A stretch of DNA of 27,735 nt from JASFRS01 sp050114795 (GCA_050114795.1 JASFRS010000007.1:1-27735), one strand, 5' to 3'; positions 16,140-24,028 are shown, counted from the stretch's first letter. The notes: a model not told the origin generated them from the sequence alone. Made by a program: numbers and translations.

Positions 16140-17231
16140 ATGACATATTTGGATTATAATGCGGGTGCACCGGTTCATCAAAAGGTGCGTGAAAAGATGA
16201 TGGAAGCCCTTGAGTTGCAGGGGAATCCGTCATCTGTGCATCGCTATGGCCGAGAAGCCCGTCAAGCGCTTGAGCAGGCACGGCGAACGATTGCGAATAC
16301 AGTTGGTGCCACACCTGGTCAGGTCATCTTTGTATCTGGTGGTACAGAAGCAAATGCGCTTGCCTATCACCAGCATGCGCCTGAAAAACGTTTGGTAAGC
16401 GCTGTTGAGCATCCTTCAGCGACGGATGGGGCGTTGCAAATTGCAGTGACAAAGCAGGGTTGTGTTGATTTGGCAGACCTTCAGCAAAAACTAAAAGATC
16501 ATGATGTTTCTTTGGTTTCAGTCATGGCGGCCAATAATGAAACCGGCGTTATCCAGCCTATAATCGAATGTGCGGACATTGCGCGTGAAGCTAGTGCAAA
16601 ATTCCATGTCGACGCGGTTCAAATGCTGGGCAAAGCACCATGTTCTATTGCAGAATGGGACGCGGATAGTATCTCTTTGTCTTCCCATAAGATTGGCGGC
16701 CCAAAGGGAATAGGTGCTTTAGTAATTCGTGATGGCTTGCCAATTACACCTTTGATCGCGGGAGGTGGGCAGGAATTGCGGCGCCGTGGTGGGACTGAAA
16801 ATCTCCCGGCTATTGTCGGCTTCGCAACTGCAGTCGAGGTCATGAGCGAGATGGATGGCTGGCAGAAAGAAGCAGCCAATTTGCGCGACTATGCCGAGCG
16901 CGAAATTGCAAATGTAGCTCCCGACGCGCGGTTCTTTGGGCAAGACACAGAACGGCTGTGTAACACCAGCACGATTTGCATGCCGGGTGTGAAGGCTGAA
17001 ACGCAGCTTATGGCCTATGATTTGGCCGGAGTGGCGGTGTCTGCCGGGTCCGCTTGTTCCTCTGGAAAAGTCGCCGCAAGCCCCGTCTTAACGGCAATGG
17101 GCGCAAGCGATGAAGAGGCAGCCTCATCCATCCGTATGAGCCTTGGGTGGCGTAATCGTAAGCAGGATGTGGATTTGTTCATCTCAGCTTGGGTGAAACT
17201 TTATCAGCGCACCCGCGCAAATGCGGCTTGA
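16140..17231 (+). CDS. Cysteine desulfurase family protein (first of a tandem pair)
   Basis: A PLP-dependent class V aminotransferase-fold enzyme predicted to remove sulfur from cysteine as a persulfide. The start at ATG 16140 gives MTYLDYNAGAPV, the usual family beginning, and 363 residues; a 9-residue longer form from 16113 is possible. PLP Lys184 lies in SSHKIGGPKG and the acceptor Cys306 in AGSACSSGKV, so the active site appears complete. In this short-loop form it resembles NifS/IscS-type (group I) enzymes but diverges clearly from the second copy downstream. A second desulfurase gene follows after 10 bases. Two different desulfurases in a row occur in Alphaproteobacteria ahead of Fe-S assembly genes. 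The division of labour is not evident from sequence. Confidence 0.9.
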   Translation: MTYLDYNAGAPVHQKVREKMMEALELQGNPSSVHRYGREARQALEQARRTIANTVGATPGQVIFVSGGTEANALAYHQHAPEKRLVSAVEHPSATDGALQIAVTKQGCVDLADLQQKLKDHDVSLVSVMAANNETGVIQPIIECADIAREASAKFHVDAVQMLGKAPCSIAEWDADSISLSSHKIGGPKGIGALVIRDGLPITPLIAGGGQELRRRGGTENLPAIVGFATAVEVMSEMDGWQKEAANLRDYAEREIANVAPDARFFGQDTERLCNTSTICMPGVKAETQLMAYDLAGVAVSAGSACSSGKVAASPVLTAMGASDEEAASSIRMSLGWRNRKQDVDLFISAWVKLYQRTRANAA

Positions 17232-17241
17232 TAGGTGACTT

Positions 17242-18390
17242 ATGGCAAAGCCCATATATCTTGATTATCAAGCAACGACGCCTTTAGACCAAAGGGCGTT
17301 CGAGGCTATGCGCCCCTATTTTGAAGAGAAGTTCGGTAACCCACATTCTTCAACCCACCGCTATGGCTGGGAGGCAGCAGCGGGAGTTGATGTGGCACGT
17401 GACCAGATTGCTGAATGTCTTGACGTAAAAAGCCCTGAAGTTCTTTTCACATCAGGGGCGACAGAGGCCAATAATCTGGCCATCAAAGGGGCTATGCGCA
17501 CACATCATGGTGGGCATATGATCACCGTTGTGACGGAGCATAAATGCGTCTTAGAAAGTGCGCAGGCCTTGGAAGATGAGGGCTTTGAGGTTACTTATCT
17601 GCCCGTCAAAAGCGATGGCCTGATTGATCTTGATAAGCTACGTGCGTCGTTTCGAGAAGATACACGCCTTGTATCTATCATGGCGGTTAATAATGAAATC
17701 GGCGTGATTCAGCCGTTGGCCGATGTCGCTGAAATTGCCCATGGAAAAGGCGCTTTGTTTCATTGCGATGCGGCTCAAGCCTTTGGGAAGATGGCGTTTA
17801 AGCCCAAGACCCTCGGTGTTGATATCGCCAGTTTCTCAGGTCATAAAATTTACGGCCCGAAAGGTGTGGGGGCCATTTATATTCGATCCGGTTCACCTCT
17901 CATTCGCCTCAAACCACATATGGATGGTGGTGGGCAGGAAGGTGGTATCAGATCGGGCACGTTATCACCGGCTCTGTGCGTTGGCTTTGGCGTTGCGGCG
18001 TCTTTAGCTCATATGGAAATGGAGCATGAACAGCAACGGGCGCGGCGCCATTTTGAGCAACTGCTATCAGGGCTGCGCAAAGATATTCCTGACCTCATCC
18101 TGAATGGGTCTAAAGACAATCGGCTTTATTCCAATCTGAACATTAGTTTTCCTGGTATTGATGGGGAACGGTTGTTGAGTGATTTAAGACAGTTGGCTGT
18201 TTCCTCCGGTGCGGCTTGCGCGTCAGCATTAAGCGGACCTTCCTATGTATTGGAGGCATTGTCGGTGCCAAAAAGATTGGCGCAAGCCTCCTTGCGCATC
18301 GGCACGGGTCGATTTACCACAGATGCGGACATAGAAACCGCGATTGAGGCCATTAAAAACGCGGTCCAGATGCAGAAAGCAAAAGCATAG
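17242..18390 (+). CDS. IscS-type cysteine desulfurase (second of a tandem pair)
   Basis: A 382-residue group I cysteine desulfurase supplying sulfur for Fe-S clusters and possibly tRNA thiolation. It begins with PIYLDYQATTPLD, has the TEHKCVLES block, PLP Lys202 in SGHKIYGPKG, and persulfide Cys326 in SSGAACASALSGPSYVL, the position and tail typical of IscS. AGGTGA lies upstream of the ATG. The stop codon is directly followed by the ferredoxin ATG, so the two are surely co-expressed. This copy is closer to canonical IscS than the first. It is about 20 residues shorter than E. coli IscS. Confidence 0.94.
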   Translation: MAKPIYLDYQATTPLDQRAFEAMRPYFEEKFGNPHSSTHRYGWEAAAGVDVARDQIAECLDVKSPEVLFTSGATEANNLAIKGAMRTHHGGHMITVVTEHKCVLESAQALEDEGFEVTYLPVKSDGLIDLDKLRASFREDTRLVSIMAVNNEIGVIQPLADVAEIAHGKGALFHCDAAQAFGKMAFKPKTLGVDIASFSGHKIYGPKGVGAIYIRSGSPLIRLKPHMDGGGQEGGIRSGTLSPALCVGFGVAASLAHMEMEHEQQRARRHFEQLLSGLRKDIPDLILNGSKDNRLYSNLNISFPGIDGERLLSDLRQLAVSSGAACASALSGPSYVLEALSVPKRLAQASLRIGTGRFTTDADIETAIEAIKNAVQMQKAKA

Positions 18391-18726
18391 ATGGTTAAAT
18401 TAGTTTTCATTTTGCCTGACGGGAACAGCCGCCGGGAAGTTATCGCAGAAGAAGGTCAGTCTCTTTTGGATGTGGCGCGCGCCCAGGACATCGAAGAGAT
18501 TGAAGGCGCTTGCGAAGGGGCAATGGCCTGTTCCACCTGTCACGTTATCCTCACCGACAGCGATTATGATAAATTACCTGAACCGTCTGAGAGTGAAGAA
18601 GACATGCTAGACCTAGCCTATGGCGCACGTCCGACATCGCGTCTTGGATGTCAGATAACGGTCAGCGCTGAAATGGAAGGTATGGTCATACAGCTACCAA
18701 AAACAACAAAAAACCTGTTGTTTTAA
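18391..18726 (+). CDS. fdx: [2Fe-2S] ferredoxin, ISC/adrenodoxin type
   Basis: A 111-residue electron carrier. Four cysteines bind the cluster: Cys41, Cys47, Cys50 and Cys87, the C-x5-C-x2-C-x36-C spacing of adrenodoxin-type ferredoxins. An acidic helix (SESEEDMLDLAYGA) resembles the partner-binding helix of this group. Such ferredoxins give electrons to Fe-S assembly, where they act with IscS and the scaffold. The ATG abuts the desulfurase stop without a gap, and there is no separate ribosome binding site of note, so translation is probably coupled. Confidence 0.96.
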   Translation: MVKLVFILPDGNSRREVIAEEGQSLLDVARAQDIEEIEGACEGAMACSTCHVILTDSDYDKLPEPSESEEDMLDLAYGARPTSRLGCQITVSAEMEGMVIQLPKTTKNLLF

Positions 18727-18727
18727 A

Positions 18728-19084
18728 ATGGCCGTCTCTCGGGAATTTTTGGATTATATAGTCGAAATGCTGCACCCCATGGGCGAGGTTCAGGCGCGTC
18801 GTATGTTTGGCGGGGCAGGGGTCTTTCTTGATGGAATAATGTTTGCGCTTATTGCAGATGACCGTATTTACTTTAAACGGGATGCCATCAATCTGTGGCA
18901 GTTTGAAGAAGCAGGTTTGCCGCCGTTTATGTATCAGGCGAAGGGTGCGGAGCCTAAAGCCATGGCCTATCACGAAGCGCCAGATGGCGCGCTTGATGAC
19001 CAAGAGCTTTTACTGCATTGGGCGCAAATTGGTTTTGAGGCCGCGCTTAGAGCGGCTTCAAAGAAGGTTAAGAAAGCCAAATAA
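18728..19084 (+). CDS. TfoX N-terminal domain protein
   Basis: A 118-residue protein consisting of a TfoX_N domain only (RRMFGGAGVFLDGIMFALIADDRIYFK). In gammaproteobacteria full TfoX/Sxy controls competence, but stand-alone TfoX_N proteins in Alphaproteobacteria have no established role that I know. The C-terminus is strongly basic (SKKVKKAK), compatible with nucleic acid contact. The ATG is one base after the ferredoxin stop, so it is the last gene of the desulfurase-ferredoxin run. It ends six bases before the opposing crotonase gene, with no visible terminator between. Confidence 0.85.
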   Translation: MAVSREFLDYIVEMLHPMGEVQARRMFGGAGVFLDGIMFALIADDRIYFKRDAINLWQFEEAGLPPFMYQAKGAEPKAMAYHEAPDGALDDQELLLHWAQIGFEAALRAASKKVKKAK

Positions 19085-19089
19085 GTCCT

Positions 19090-19887
19090 TTATTTGCCTT
19101 TGAATTTCGCTTTGCGTTTTTGCAGAAAGGCGCTCACCCCCTCAACAAAGTCAGATGTGCCACTTGCTTTACGCTGTGCAACGCGCTCCATCCGTAGTTG
19201 GGTCGAAAGGTCCGTGTCTGTGGATGCTGTTGCAAGTTCGCGGATCATACCAAGAGCCCTGGTGGGGCCTTCTGCGAGTTTTTTAGCAAGCGCATCAGCT
19301 TCTTCTGATAGCGCTTCATCATCAACAACTTTGTAAATCAGACCCCATTCTTCCGCTTTTTCAGCAGGCAACTTCTCACCCAACATCATCAAAGCGCGGG
19401 CGCGGGCGTTACCGACCAAACGGGATAGGAAATAAGTCGATCCAGCATCAGGAACTAACCCGATGTTTACAAAAGCTTGCAGAAAATAAGCCGAGCGCCC
19501 GGCAAGGACAATATCGGCTGCTAAGGCGAAGCTCATTCCTGCACCTGCAGCGACACCATTTACCGCACTGATAAAGGGAACCGACAAAGTCGCCAACCGC
19601 TCAATAAGTGGGTTGTAATGGCGTTCCAAGACTAATCCCGCGTCAAAGGGGCGTCCATCGGATACAGGAATGCTTCCGGCTGATAAATCGGCACCCGATG
19701 AAAATCCACGACCTTCACCTGTTAAGAGGAGACATCGCGCATCAGAGTCCGCTTGTTCCAGAATATCCAGCGCATGATCCATTTCCTCAACCATTCGAAT
19801 GGAAATAGCATTCAGATTTTCAGGACGATTTAATGTAAGGCGGGCGATACCATCTGTAATTTCAAAGCGAATATGTTCAAAATTCAT
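19090..19887 (-). CDS. Crotonase-fold protein, PaaG/isomerase-like
   Basis: A 265-residue acyl-CoA enzyme of the crotonase superfamily. The oxyanion-hole segments GFSSGADL (61-68) and GVAAGAGMS (111-119) are present. Neither of the two catalytic glutamates of true enoyl-CoA hydratases is found at the aligned places (Ser in GAGMSF, Phe in QAFVN). Instead Asp147 in IGLVPDAGSTYFL matches the catalytic Asp of PaaG and related isomerases. I therefore read it as an isomerase-type member rather than a hydratase; the substrate is unknown. GAGGG lies eight bases before the ATG, and the start is 17 bases after the helicase stop, so the two genes probably form one transcript. Confidence 0.88.
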   Translation of the reverse strand: MNFEHIRFEITDGIARLTLNRPENLNAISIRMVEEMDHALDILEQADSDARCLLLTGEGRGFSSGADLSAGSIPVSDGRPFDAGLVLERHYNPLIERLATLSVPFISAVNGVAAGAGMSFALAADIVLAGRSAYFLQAFVNIGLVPDAGSTYFLSRLVGNARARALMMLGEKLPAEKAEEWGLIYKVVDDEALSEEADALAKKLAEGPTRALGMIRELATASTDTDLSTQLRMERVAQRKASGTSDFVEGVSAFLQKRKAKFKGK

Positions 19888-19904
19888 AATGGTAACCCTC
19901 AGTG

Positions 19905-21185
19905 TCAGCTTTTTATTTTTACCGGACGGAGCAGAAATGCGGGGACATGGTCGCCAAGGCCAACTACTGGGCCATCATTGTCCTCTTTATGCTTCCTATG
20001 TTTGGATTTCGGCTTTTCCTGTTTCGCAGGTGTGTCTTCTTTCGTCTTGTGTGTTTTCTTTTGGCTTTTGACTTTAACTTCCAAGGCCGGAATTTCTTTG
20101 CCTATCAGCTTTTCAACAGCAGAAAAGGCTTCATTTTCTGAGGGGGCGACGAGTGTTACCGCTTCGCCGCTGCGTCCGGCACGACCTGTACGACCAATGC
20201 GATGAACATAATCATCGGAAGATGTCGGCACATCGAAATTAAACACATGGCTAACGGCTGGGATATCCAGGCCTCGCGCTGCAACGTCGGAGGCGACCAA
20301 TATTTTCGCATCGCCTGCTTTGAATTGCGCCAATGTTTTCATGCGTGTGCTTTGGTCCATATCGCCTTGAAGCTGTACCGCTGAAAATTTATGGCGTATC
20401 AGAGATTCATGCAGGGCGCGTACATCTTTCTTACGATTGCAGAAGATGATCGCAGTCGTCACTTCTTTTCGTTTTAAAAGCTCACGCAATGTCGTGCGTT
20501 TCGAGCGAGGTGCAACATTGACTTTAAATTGGGTTACTGTCTCCGCCGTCGCTGCGGGTTTCGAGACCTCAATTATTTTAGGATCTTTTAAAAATGCATC
20601 AGCGAGTTTTTTGACGGGACCAGGCATGGTTGCGGAAAAGAACAGCGTTTGTTGCTTTTGCGGCATTAAGCTGCAGATTTTTTCAACATCAGGGATGAAA
20701 CCCATATCCAGCATGCGGTCAGCCTCGTCAATCACAAGGATATCCACGCCCGAAAGGAGAATTTTACCACGGCTGAAGTGATCAAGGAGACGACCTGGAG
20801 TGGCGATTAATACGTCAACACCGCGCTCCAAAGCAGCTTCCTGATCGCCAAAGGAAACGCCACCGATTAGAAGAGCTTTTGAAAGCTTCTGATAGCGTCC
20901 ATATTTGTCAAAGTTTTCGGATACCTGGGCTGCAAGCTCCCTGGTTGGCTCCAGAATTAAGGATCGCGGCATACGTGCCCGGCTGCGTCCTTGGGCCAAG
21001 ATATCGAGCATTGGCAGAGTGAAAGAAGCTGTCTTACCCGTACCCGTTTGGGCAATGCCTAAAACATCACGGCCCATGAGTACGACGGGAATAGCTTGTT
21101 TTTGAATGGGCGTCGGCTCTTCATAGCCAGCCTCACTCACAGCGCGCAGCAACTCGTCACTAAGTCCAAGTAAATCAAATCCCAT
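19905..21185 (-). CDS. DEAD-box ATP-dependent RNA helicase, RhlE-like
   Basis: A 426-residue RNA helicase likely to act in RNA turnover or ribosome assembly. All core motifs are visible: Q motif (PTPIQ, 24-28), Walker A AQTGTGKT (45-52), PTRELA, TPGR, DEAD (153-156), SAT (184-186), ARGLDIP and HRIGRTGR (328-335). A lysine-rich tail (about 373-404) ends in GLGDHVPAFLLRP, a tail I associate with alphaproteobacterial RhlE-type proteins. AAGAGGAG lies about 12 bases before the ATG, a rather long spacing. A good promoter precedes it. E. coli RhlE is the nearest well-known relative, but paralogues in Alphaproteobacteria make the exact symbol uncertain. Confidence 0.95.
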   Translation of the reverse strand: MGFDLLGLSDELLRAVSEAGYEEPTPIQKQAIPVVLMGRDVLGIAQTGTGKTASFTLPMLDILAQGRSRARMPRSLILEPTRELAAQVSENFDKYGRYQKLSKALLIGGVSFGDQEAALERGVDVLIATPGRLLDHFSRGKILLSGVDILVIDEADRMLDMGFIPDVEKICSLMPQKQQTLFFSATMPGPVKKLADAFLKDPKIIEVSKPAATAETVTQFKVNVAPRSKRTTLRELLKRKEVTTAIIFCNRKKDVRALHESLIRHKFSAVQLQGDMDQSTRMKTLAQFKAGDAKILVASDVAARGLDIPAVSHVFNFDVPTSSDDYVHRIGRTGRAGRSGEAVTLVAPSENEAFSAVEKLIGKEIPALEVKVKSQKKTHKTKEDTPAKQEKPKSKHRKHKEDNDGPVVGLGDHVPAFLLRPVKIKS

Positions 21186-21216
21186 GGTGGGGTTCTACTC
21201 CTCTTAAGTCAGCGCG

Positions 21217-21244
21217 AACATAGAGAAGTTGAAAGCCATGTCAA
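21217..21244 (-). promoter_or_regulatory. Predicted sigma-70 promoter of the helicase gene
   Basis: On the minus strand a consensus TTGACA (21244-21239) is separated by 16 bases from TATGTT (21222-21217). The predicted RNA start near 21210 gives a leader of about 25 bases containing AAGAGGAG. The -35 touches the arm of a 9-base inverted repeat (21243-21251 with 21274-21282). Confidence 0.65.
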
Positions 21245-21305
21245 TCGGGCTGTCTCAACATGGCTCATGCAAGAGCCCGATTTTTCCAATGTGTTGCATT
21301 TTTCC

Positions 21306-23318
21306 TTACACATCAACTTCTTCAACAAAGCGGGCATTTGCTTGAATAAAGTCAAAACGATGCTCAGCTTTTCGTCCCATTAGGCGCTCTACAAGATCGC
21401 GCGCATCCAGACGCTCATCATATTCAGCCGGAAGTGATACCCGGAGCAGGGTTCGTTTGGCCGGGTCCATGGTTGTTTCTTTCAATTGCGCAGGCGGCAT
21501 TTCGCCCAAGCCCTTAAAACGAGAAACATCAATCTTTCCACGAGCGTTGAATTCTTTCTTCAGCAACTCATCCTTATGGGCATCATCGCGGGCGTAAAAG
21601 ACTTTACCACCTTGGGCAATACGGAACAGCGGCGGCTGCGCCAGATACAAACGGCCATCACGGACAAGCCCAGGGAGTTCACGAAAGAAAAATGTCATCA
21701 ACAAAGTGGCGATATGTGCACCATCGACGTCGGCGTCAGTCATAATGACAATTTTTTCATAACGAAGTGCACGGGGGTCAAAGTCGTTGCGCAGTCCGCA
21801 GCCAAGAGCAAGAGCAATATCCTTGATTTCCTGATTCTGCATGACTTTTTCTGACGTCGCAGAGGCCACGTTCAAGATTTTACCGCGGATCGGCAAAATC
21901 GCCTGTGTCTTGCGATTGCGCGCCTGTTTTGCAGATCCGCCGGCGCTGTCACCCTCGACAATGAATAACTCTGTACCTTCAGCAGAATTATTAGAGCAAT
22001 CTGTAAGTTTGCCCGGCAAGCGAAGCTTGCGTTTGTTGATAGCAGCTTGCCGTTTAACTTCTTTTTCCTGACGGCGGCGGAGGCGTTCATCAACGCGCTC
22101 TAATACCCACTCAAGCAAAGCTTTTGCGCGGTCGGGATGTTCGGTTAGCCAGTGGTCAAAATGATCTTTTAAGGCCGTTTCAACCAGCCGTGATGCTTCA
22201 GGTGTGGTTAACTTATCTTTCGTTTGTCCTTGGAATTGCGGGTCACGAATAAAAACTGACAGGGCAAAGCAGGACGATCCAACGACATCTTCCGCAGTAA
22301 TCGTGGAAGCCTGTTTGTGGCCGACTAACTCCGCATAATCTTTAAGGCCACGAGAGAGTGCCGTACGCATGCCGCTTTCATGAGTGCCGCCTTGGGGTGT
22401 TGGGATTGTATTACAATAAGAATCACCAAAGCCTTCCCCGTAAAGTGGCCATTGCACAGCCCATTCAACTGCGCCCGCTTCACCAGGGAAGTCTGCACGG
22501 CCTGAAAATGGCTCTTCGGAAATGGCCGCACGATCGCTGAGCGTTTCTTTCAAATAGTCTGCAACACCGCCCGGGAAATGTAACACGGCCTCTTCTGGCG
22601 TTTTGTCGTCGCTGATTAATTCAGGCGCACAACGCCAGCGAACTTCAACACCACGGAAAAGATAGGCCTTGGATCGCGCCATTTTATAAAGCCGTGATGG
22701 CTTGAACGTAGCCTTTTCACCGAAGATTTCTGGGTCAGGTAAGAATGTAACCTTCGTGCCGCGGCGGTTGGCAACCGAGCCCATATCTTTCAAATCAGAG
22801 GTTTTATGACCCCTGGAAAAGCTCTGTTGATAGAGCTTCCGGTCGCGAGCCACTTCCACAACGAAAGACTGTGAGAGCGCATTTACGACAGAAATACCCA
22901 CGCCATGCAGACCGCCGGACGTTGCATAGGCCTTATTTGAGAATTTACCGCCTGAGTGCAAAGTTGTGACAATGACCTCAAGAGCCGACATTTTCGGAAA
23001 TTTCGGGTGCGGGTCAATGGGAATACCGCGACCGTTATCAATGATGGTCAGCGCGCCATCGCGTTCCAACTCCATTTCAATCCGTGTGGCATGGCCTGCC
23101 ACCGCTTCATCCATGGAATTATCCAGAACCTCGGCTGCAAGGTGATGCAAGGCGCGCTCATCTGTACCGCCAATATACATACCCGGTCGTCTGCGAACAG
23201 GCTCTAATCCTTCAAGAACCTCAATGTCATCCGCAGTATAGGAGTTCGCTGCGTCCCGTGATTTGGGAGGTGCAGATTTTTCCGGCTTATCCGCCGCATG
23301 GTCAAACAAGTCACTCAT
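21306..23318 (-). CDS. parE: DNA topoisomerase IV subunit B
   Basis: ParE is the ATPase subunit of topoisomerase IV, which unlinks daughter chromosomes with ParC. The 670-residue product begins MSDLFDHA, the usual ParE start in this class. It contains the GHKL ATPase (EVLDNSMDEAV, DNGRGIP, GGLHGVGISVVNA), the transducer region, and the TOPRIM domain (EGDSAGGSA and MTDADVDGAHI). Length and the MSDLFD start favour ParE over GyrB. In-frame starts at 23330 (ATG) and 23354 (TTG) would add up to 12 residues. A -10-like TATAGT at 23362-23357 would exclude the TTG. No strong ribosome binding site precedes the ATG; a small TCCGG/CCGGA hairpin (23332-23348) lies there. Confidence 0.95.
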   Translation of the reverse strand: MSDLFDHAADKPEKSAPPKSRDAANSYTADDIEVLEGLEPVRRRPGMYIGGTDERALHHLAAEVLDNSMDEAVAGHATRIEMELERDGALTIIDNGRGIPIDPHPKFPKMSALEVIVTTLHSGGKFSNKAYATSGGLHGVGISVVNALSQSFVVEVARDRKLYQQSFSRGHKTSDLKDMGSVANRRGTKVTFLPDPEIFGEKATFKPSRLYKMARSKAYLFRGVEVRWRCAPELISDDKTPEEAVLHFPGGVADYLKETLSDRAAISEEPFSGRADFPGEAGAVEWAVQWPLYGEGFGDSYCNTIPTPQGGTHESGMRTALSRGLKDYAELVGHKQASTITAEDVVGSSCFALSVFIRDPQFQGQTKDKLTTPEASRLVETALKDHFDHWLTEHPDRAKALLEWVLERVDERLRRRQEKEVKRQAAINKRKLRLPGKLTDCSNNSAEGTELFIVEGDSAGGSAKQARNRKTQAILPIRGKILNVASATSEKVMQNQEIKDIALALGCGLRNDFDPRALRYEKIVIMTDADVDGAHIATLLMTFFFRELPGLVRDGRLYLAQPPLFRIAQGGKVFYARDDAHKDELLKKEFNARGKIDVSRFKGLGEMPPAQLKETTMDPAKRTLLRVSLPAEYDERLDARDLVERLMGRKAEHRFDFIQANARFVEEVDV

Positions 23319-23413
23319 AGATGTTCGCATATCCGGTATTTCGCCGGAAAACAACGACTATATCTGGTTAGAATGCAGCAATTGTTTTCAAGGCGCAGTT
23401 TAACAGGATTTTA

Positions 23414-23447
23414 AAGCCATTGGTGTAATCTTTCTTACAAATGGCTT
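23414..23447. repeat. Bulged 13-base-pair inverted repeat between parE and the unknown gene
   Basis: AAGCCATT (23414-23421), a GG bulge, TGTAA (23424-23428), loop TCTTTC, then TTACA (23435-23439) and AATGGCTT (23440-23447). This gives a 13-pair hairpin in the divergent space between parE and the gene at 23503. There is no T run on either side, so it is not a standard terminator. Confidence 0.6.
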
Positions 23448-23502
23448 GAATTTCCGGCCGGCCAGGGGCTTGGGCGTGTTGGTGGGAAGAAGGAGCTCTT
23501 AC

Positions 23503-23862
23503 ATGCCCGCGTCTTCTTTTGGTTTTAACTGGCGTAATTTATTTCCTGCGTTTCGTATGGTTGACGCAGCAAAATTAAGACAGAATCTCCCCGAAATTGG
23601 TGACCAGTTTTTTGAAAACACTCCACCTTATCATGCGTGGCGGGTTGACCGTGTGGTCCGCTCGCAAATCTGTGAAATACCTCATGTGATTATTGAGCGT
23701 GCCGGGACTATCCCTGCCAGTAAGATTATCTCGCTTGCGGTCCTGCTCGATAAAAGGAAGTTCAAGCCAGATAGAAGGGATTCAATAAATTCTGCCGTAT
23801 CATCAGATCAACGCCGTCGACGCAATGATGTGCCGTTGAAAGGCGAGGGGCCGCAGTTCTGA
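23503..23862 (+). CDS. Conserved-looking small protein of unknown function
   Basis: I do not recognise a named family. The ATG at 23503 is chosen because AAGGAG sits seven bases upstream; a longer frame from 23446 has no such support. The 119-residue product has a short N-terminal segment (MPASSFGFNWRNLFPAF), then a compact region with alternating hydrophobic residues: ENTPPYHAWRVDRVV, IPHVIIERAG, and ISLAVLLDKRKFKPD. This looks like a small beta-barrel or beta-sheet fold. A polar, Arg-rich tail follows, probably disordered. It has no signal peptide or membrane helix and no cysteine pairs. I have a vague memory of similar 80-100-residue proteins in Rhodospirillales, which supports it being a real gene. 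It stands alone, divergent from parE and followed by a probable small RNA. Confidence 0.7.
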   Translation: MPASSFGFNWRNLFPAFRMVDAAKLRQNLPEIGDQFFENTPPYHAWRVDRVVRSQICEIPHVIIERAGTIPASKIISLAVLLDKRKFKPDRRDSINSAVSSDQRRRRNDVPLKGEGPQF

Positions 23863-23894
23863 AGGCACCTCTTTTTTGATGCCCGTCTAACAAA

Positions 23895-23947
23895 TTGCAA
23901 TCGGTTGCGATTTTTTCCTTGCAATTATTCTGCTGCGCTGCAATAAA
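23895..23947 (+). promoter_or_regulatory. Promoter candidate and TTGCAAT repeats before the small RNA
   Basis: TTGCAA (23919-23924), 17 bases, then AATAAA (23942-23947) form a plausible promoter with a start near 23951-23955. Four near-copies of the heptamer TTGCAAT lie here, at 23895, 23905, 23919 and 23938 (TTGCAAT, TTGCGAT, TTGCAAT, CTGCAAT). The third one forms the -35. Confidence 0.4.
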
Positions 23948-23950
23948 GAT

Positions 23951-24026
23951 GTTGCTCCCTTGATGGAGCGATCCTCCCCAAGGATCCTGAACTTCGCCGC
24001 GCGATCTTTATCGCGCGGCTTTTTTC
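23951..24026 (+). ncRNA. Probable trans-acting small RNA with C-rich loop and intrinsic terminator
   Basis: About 75 bases fold into three consecutive hairpins. The first is GCTCC/GGAGC (23954-23958, 23965-23969). The second is GATCCT/AGGATC (23970-23975, 23981-23986) with loop CCCCA. The third is a strong terminator, GCCGCGCGAT/ATCGCGCGGC, with T6 after it. The exposed CCTCCCC could pair with Shine-Dalgarno sequences, as in several alphaproteobacterial small RNAs with anti-SD motifs in loops. No open reading frame explains the segment. It could instead be a 3' UTR product of the gene ending at 23862. I could not match it to a named family. Confidence 0.6.
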
Positions 24027-24028
24027 TT
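23996..24028 (+). terminator. Intrinsic terminator
   Basis: A perfect 10-base stem (23996-24005 with 24010-24019), tetraloop CTTT, and a run TTTTTTCTT. The T run is on the plus strand only, so it ends plus-strand transcription: the small RNA and anything read through from 23862. Confidence 0.93.
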
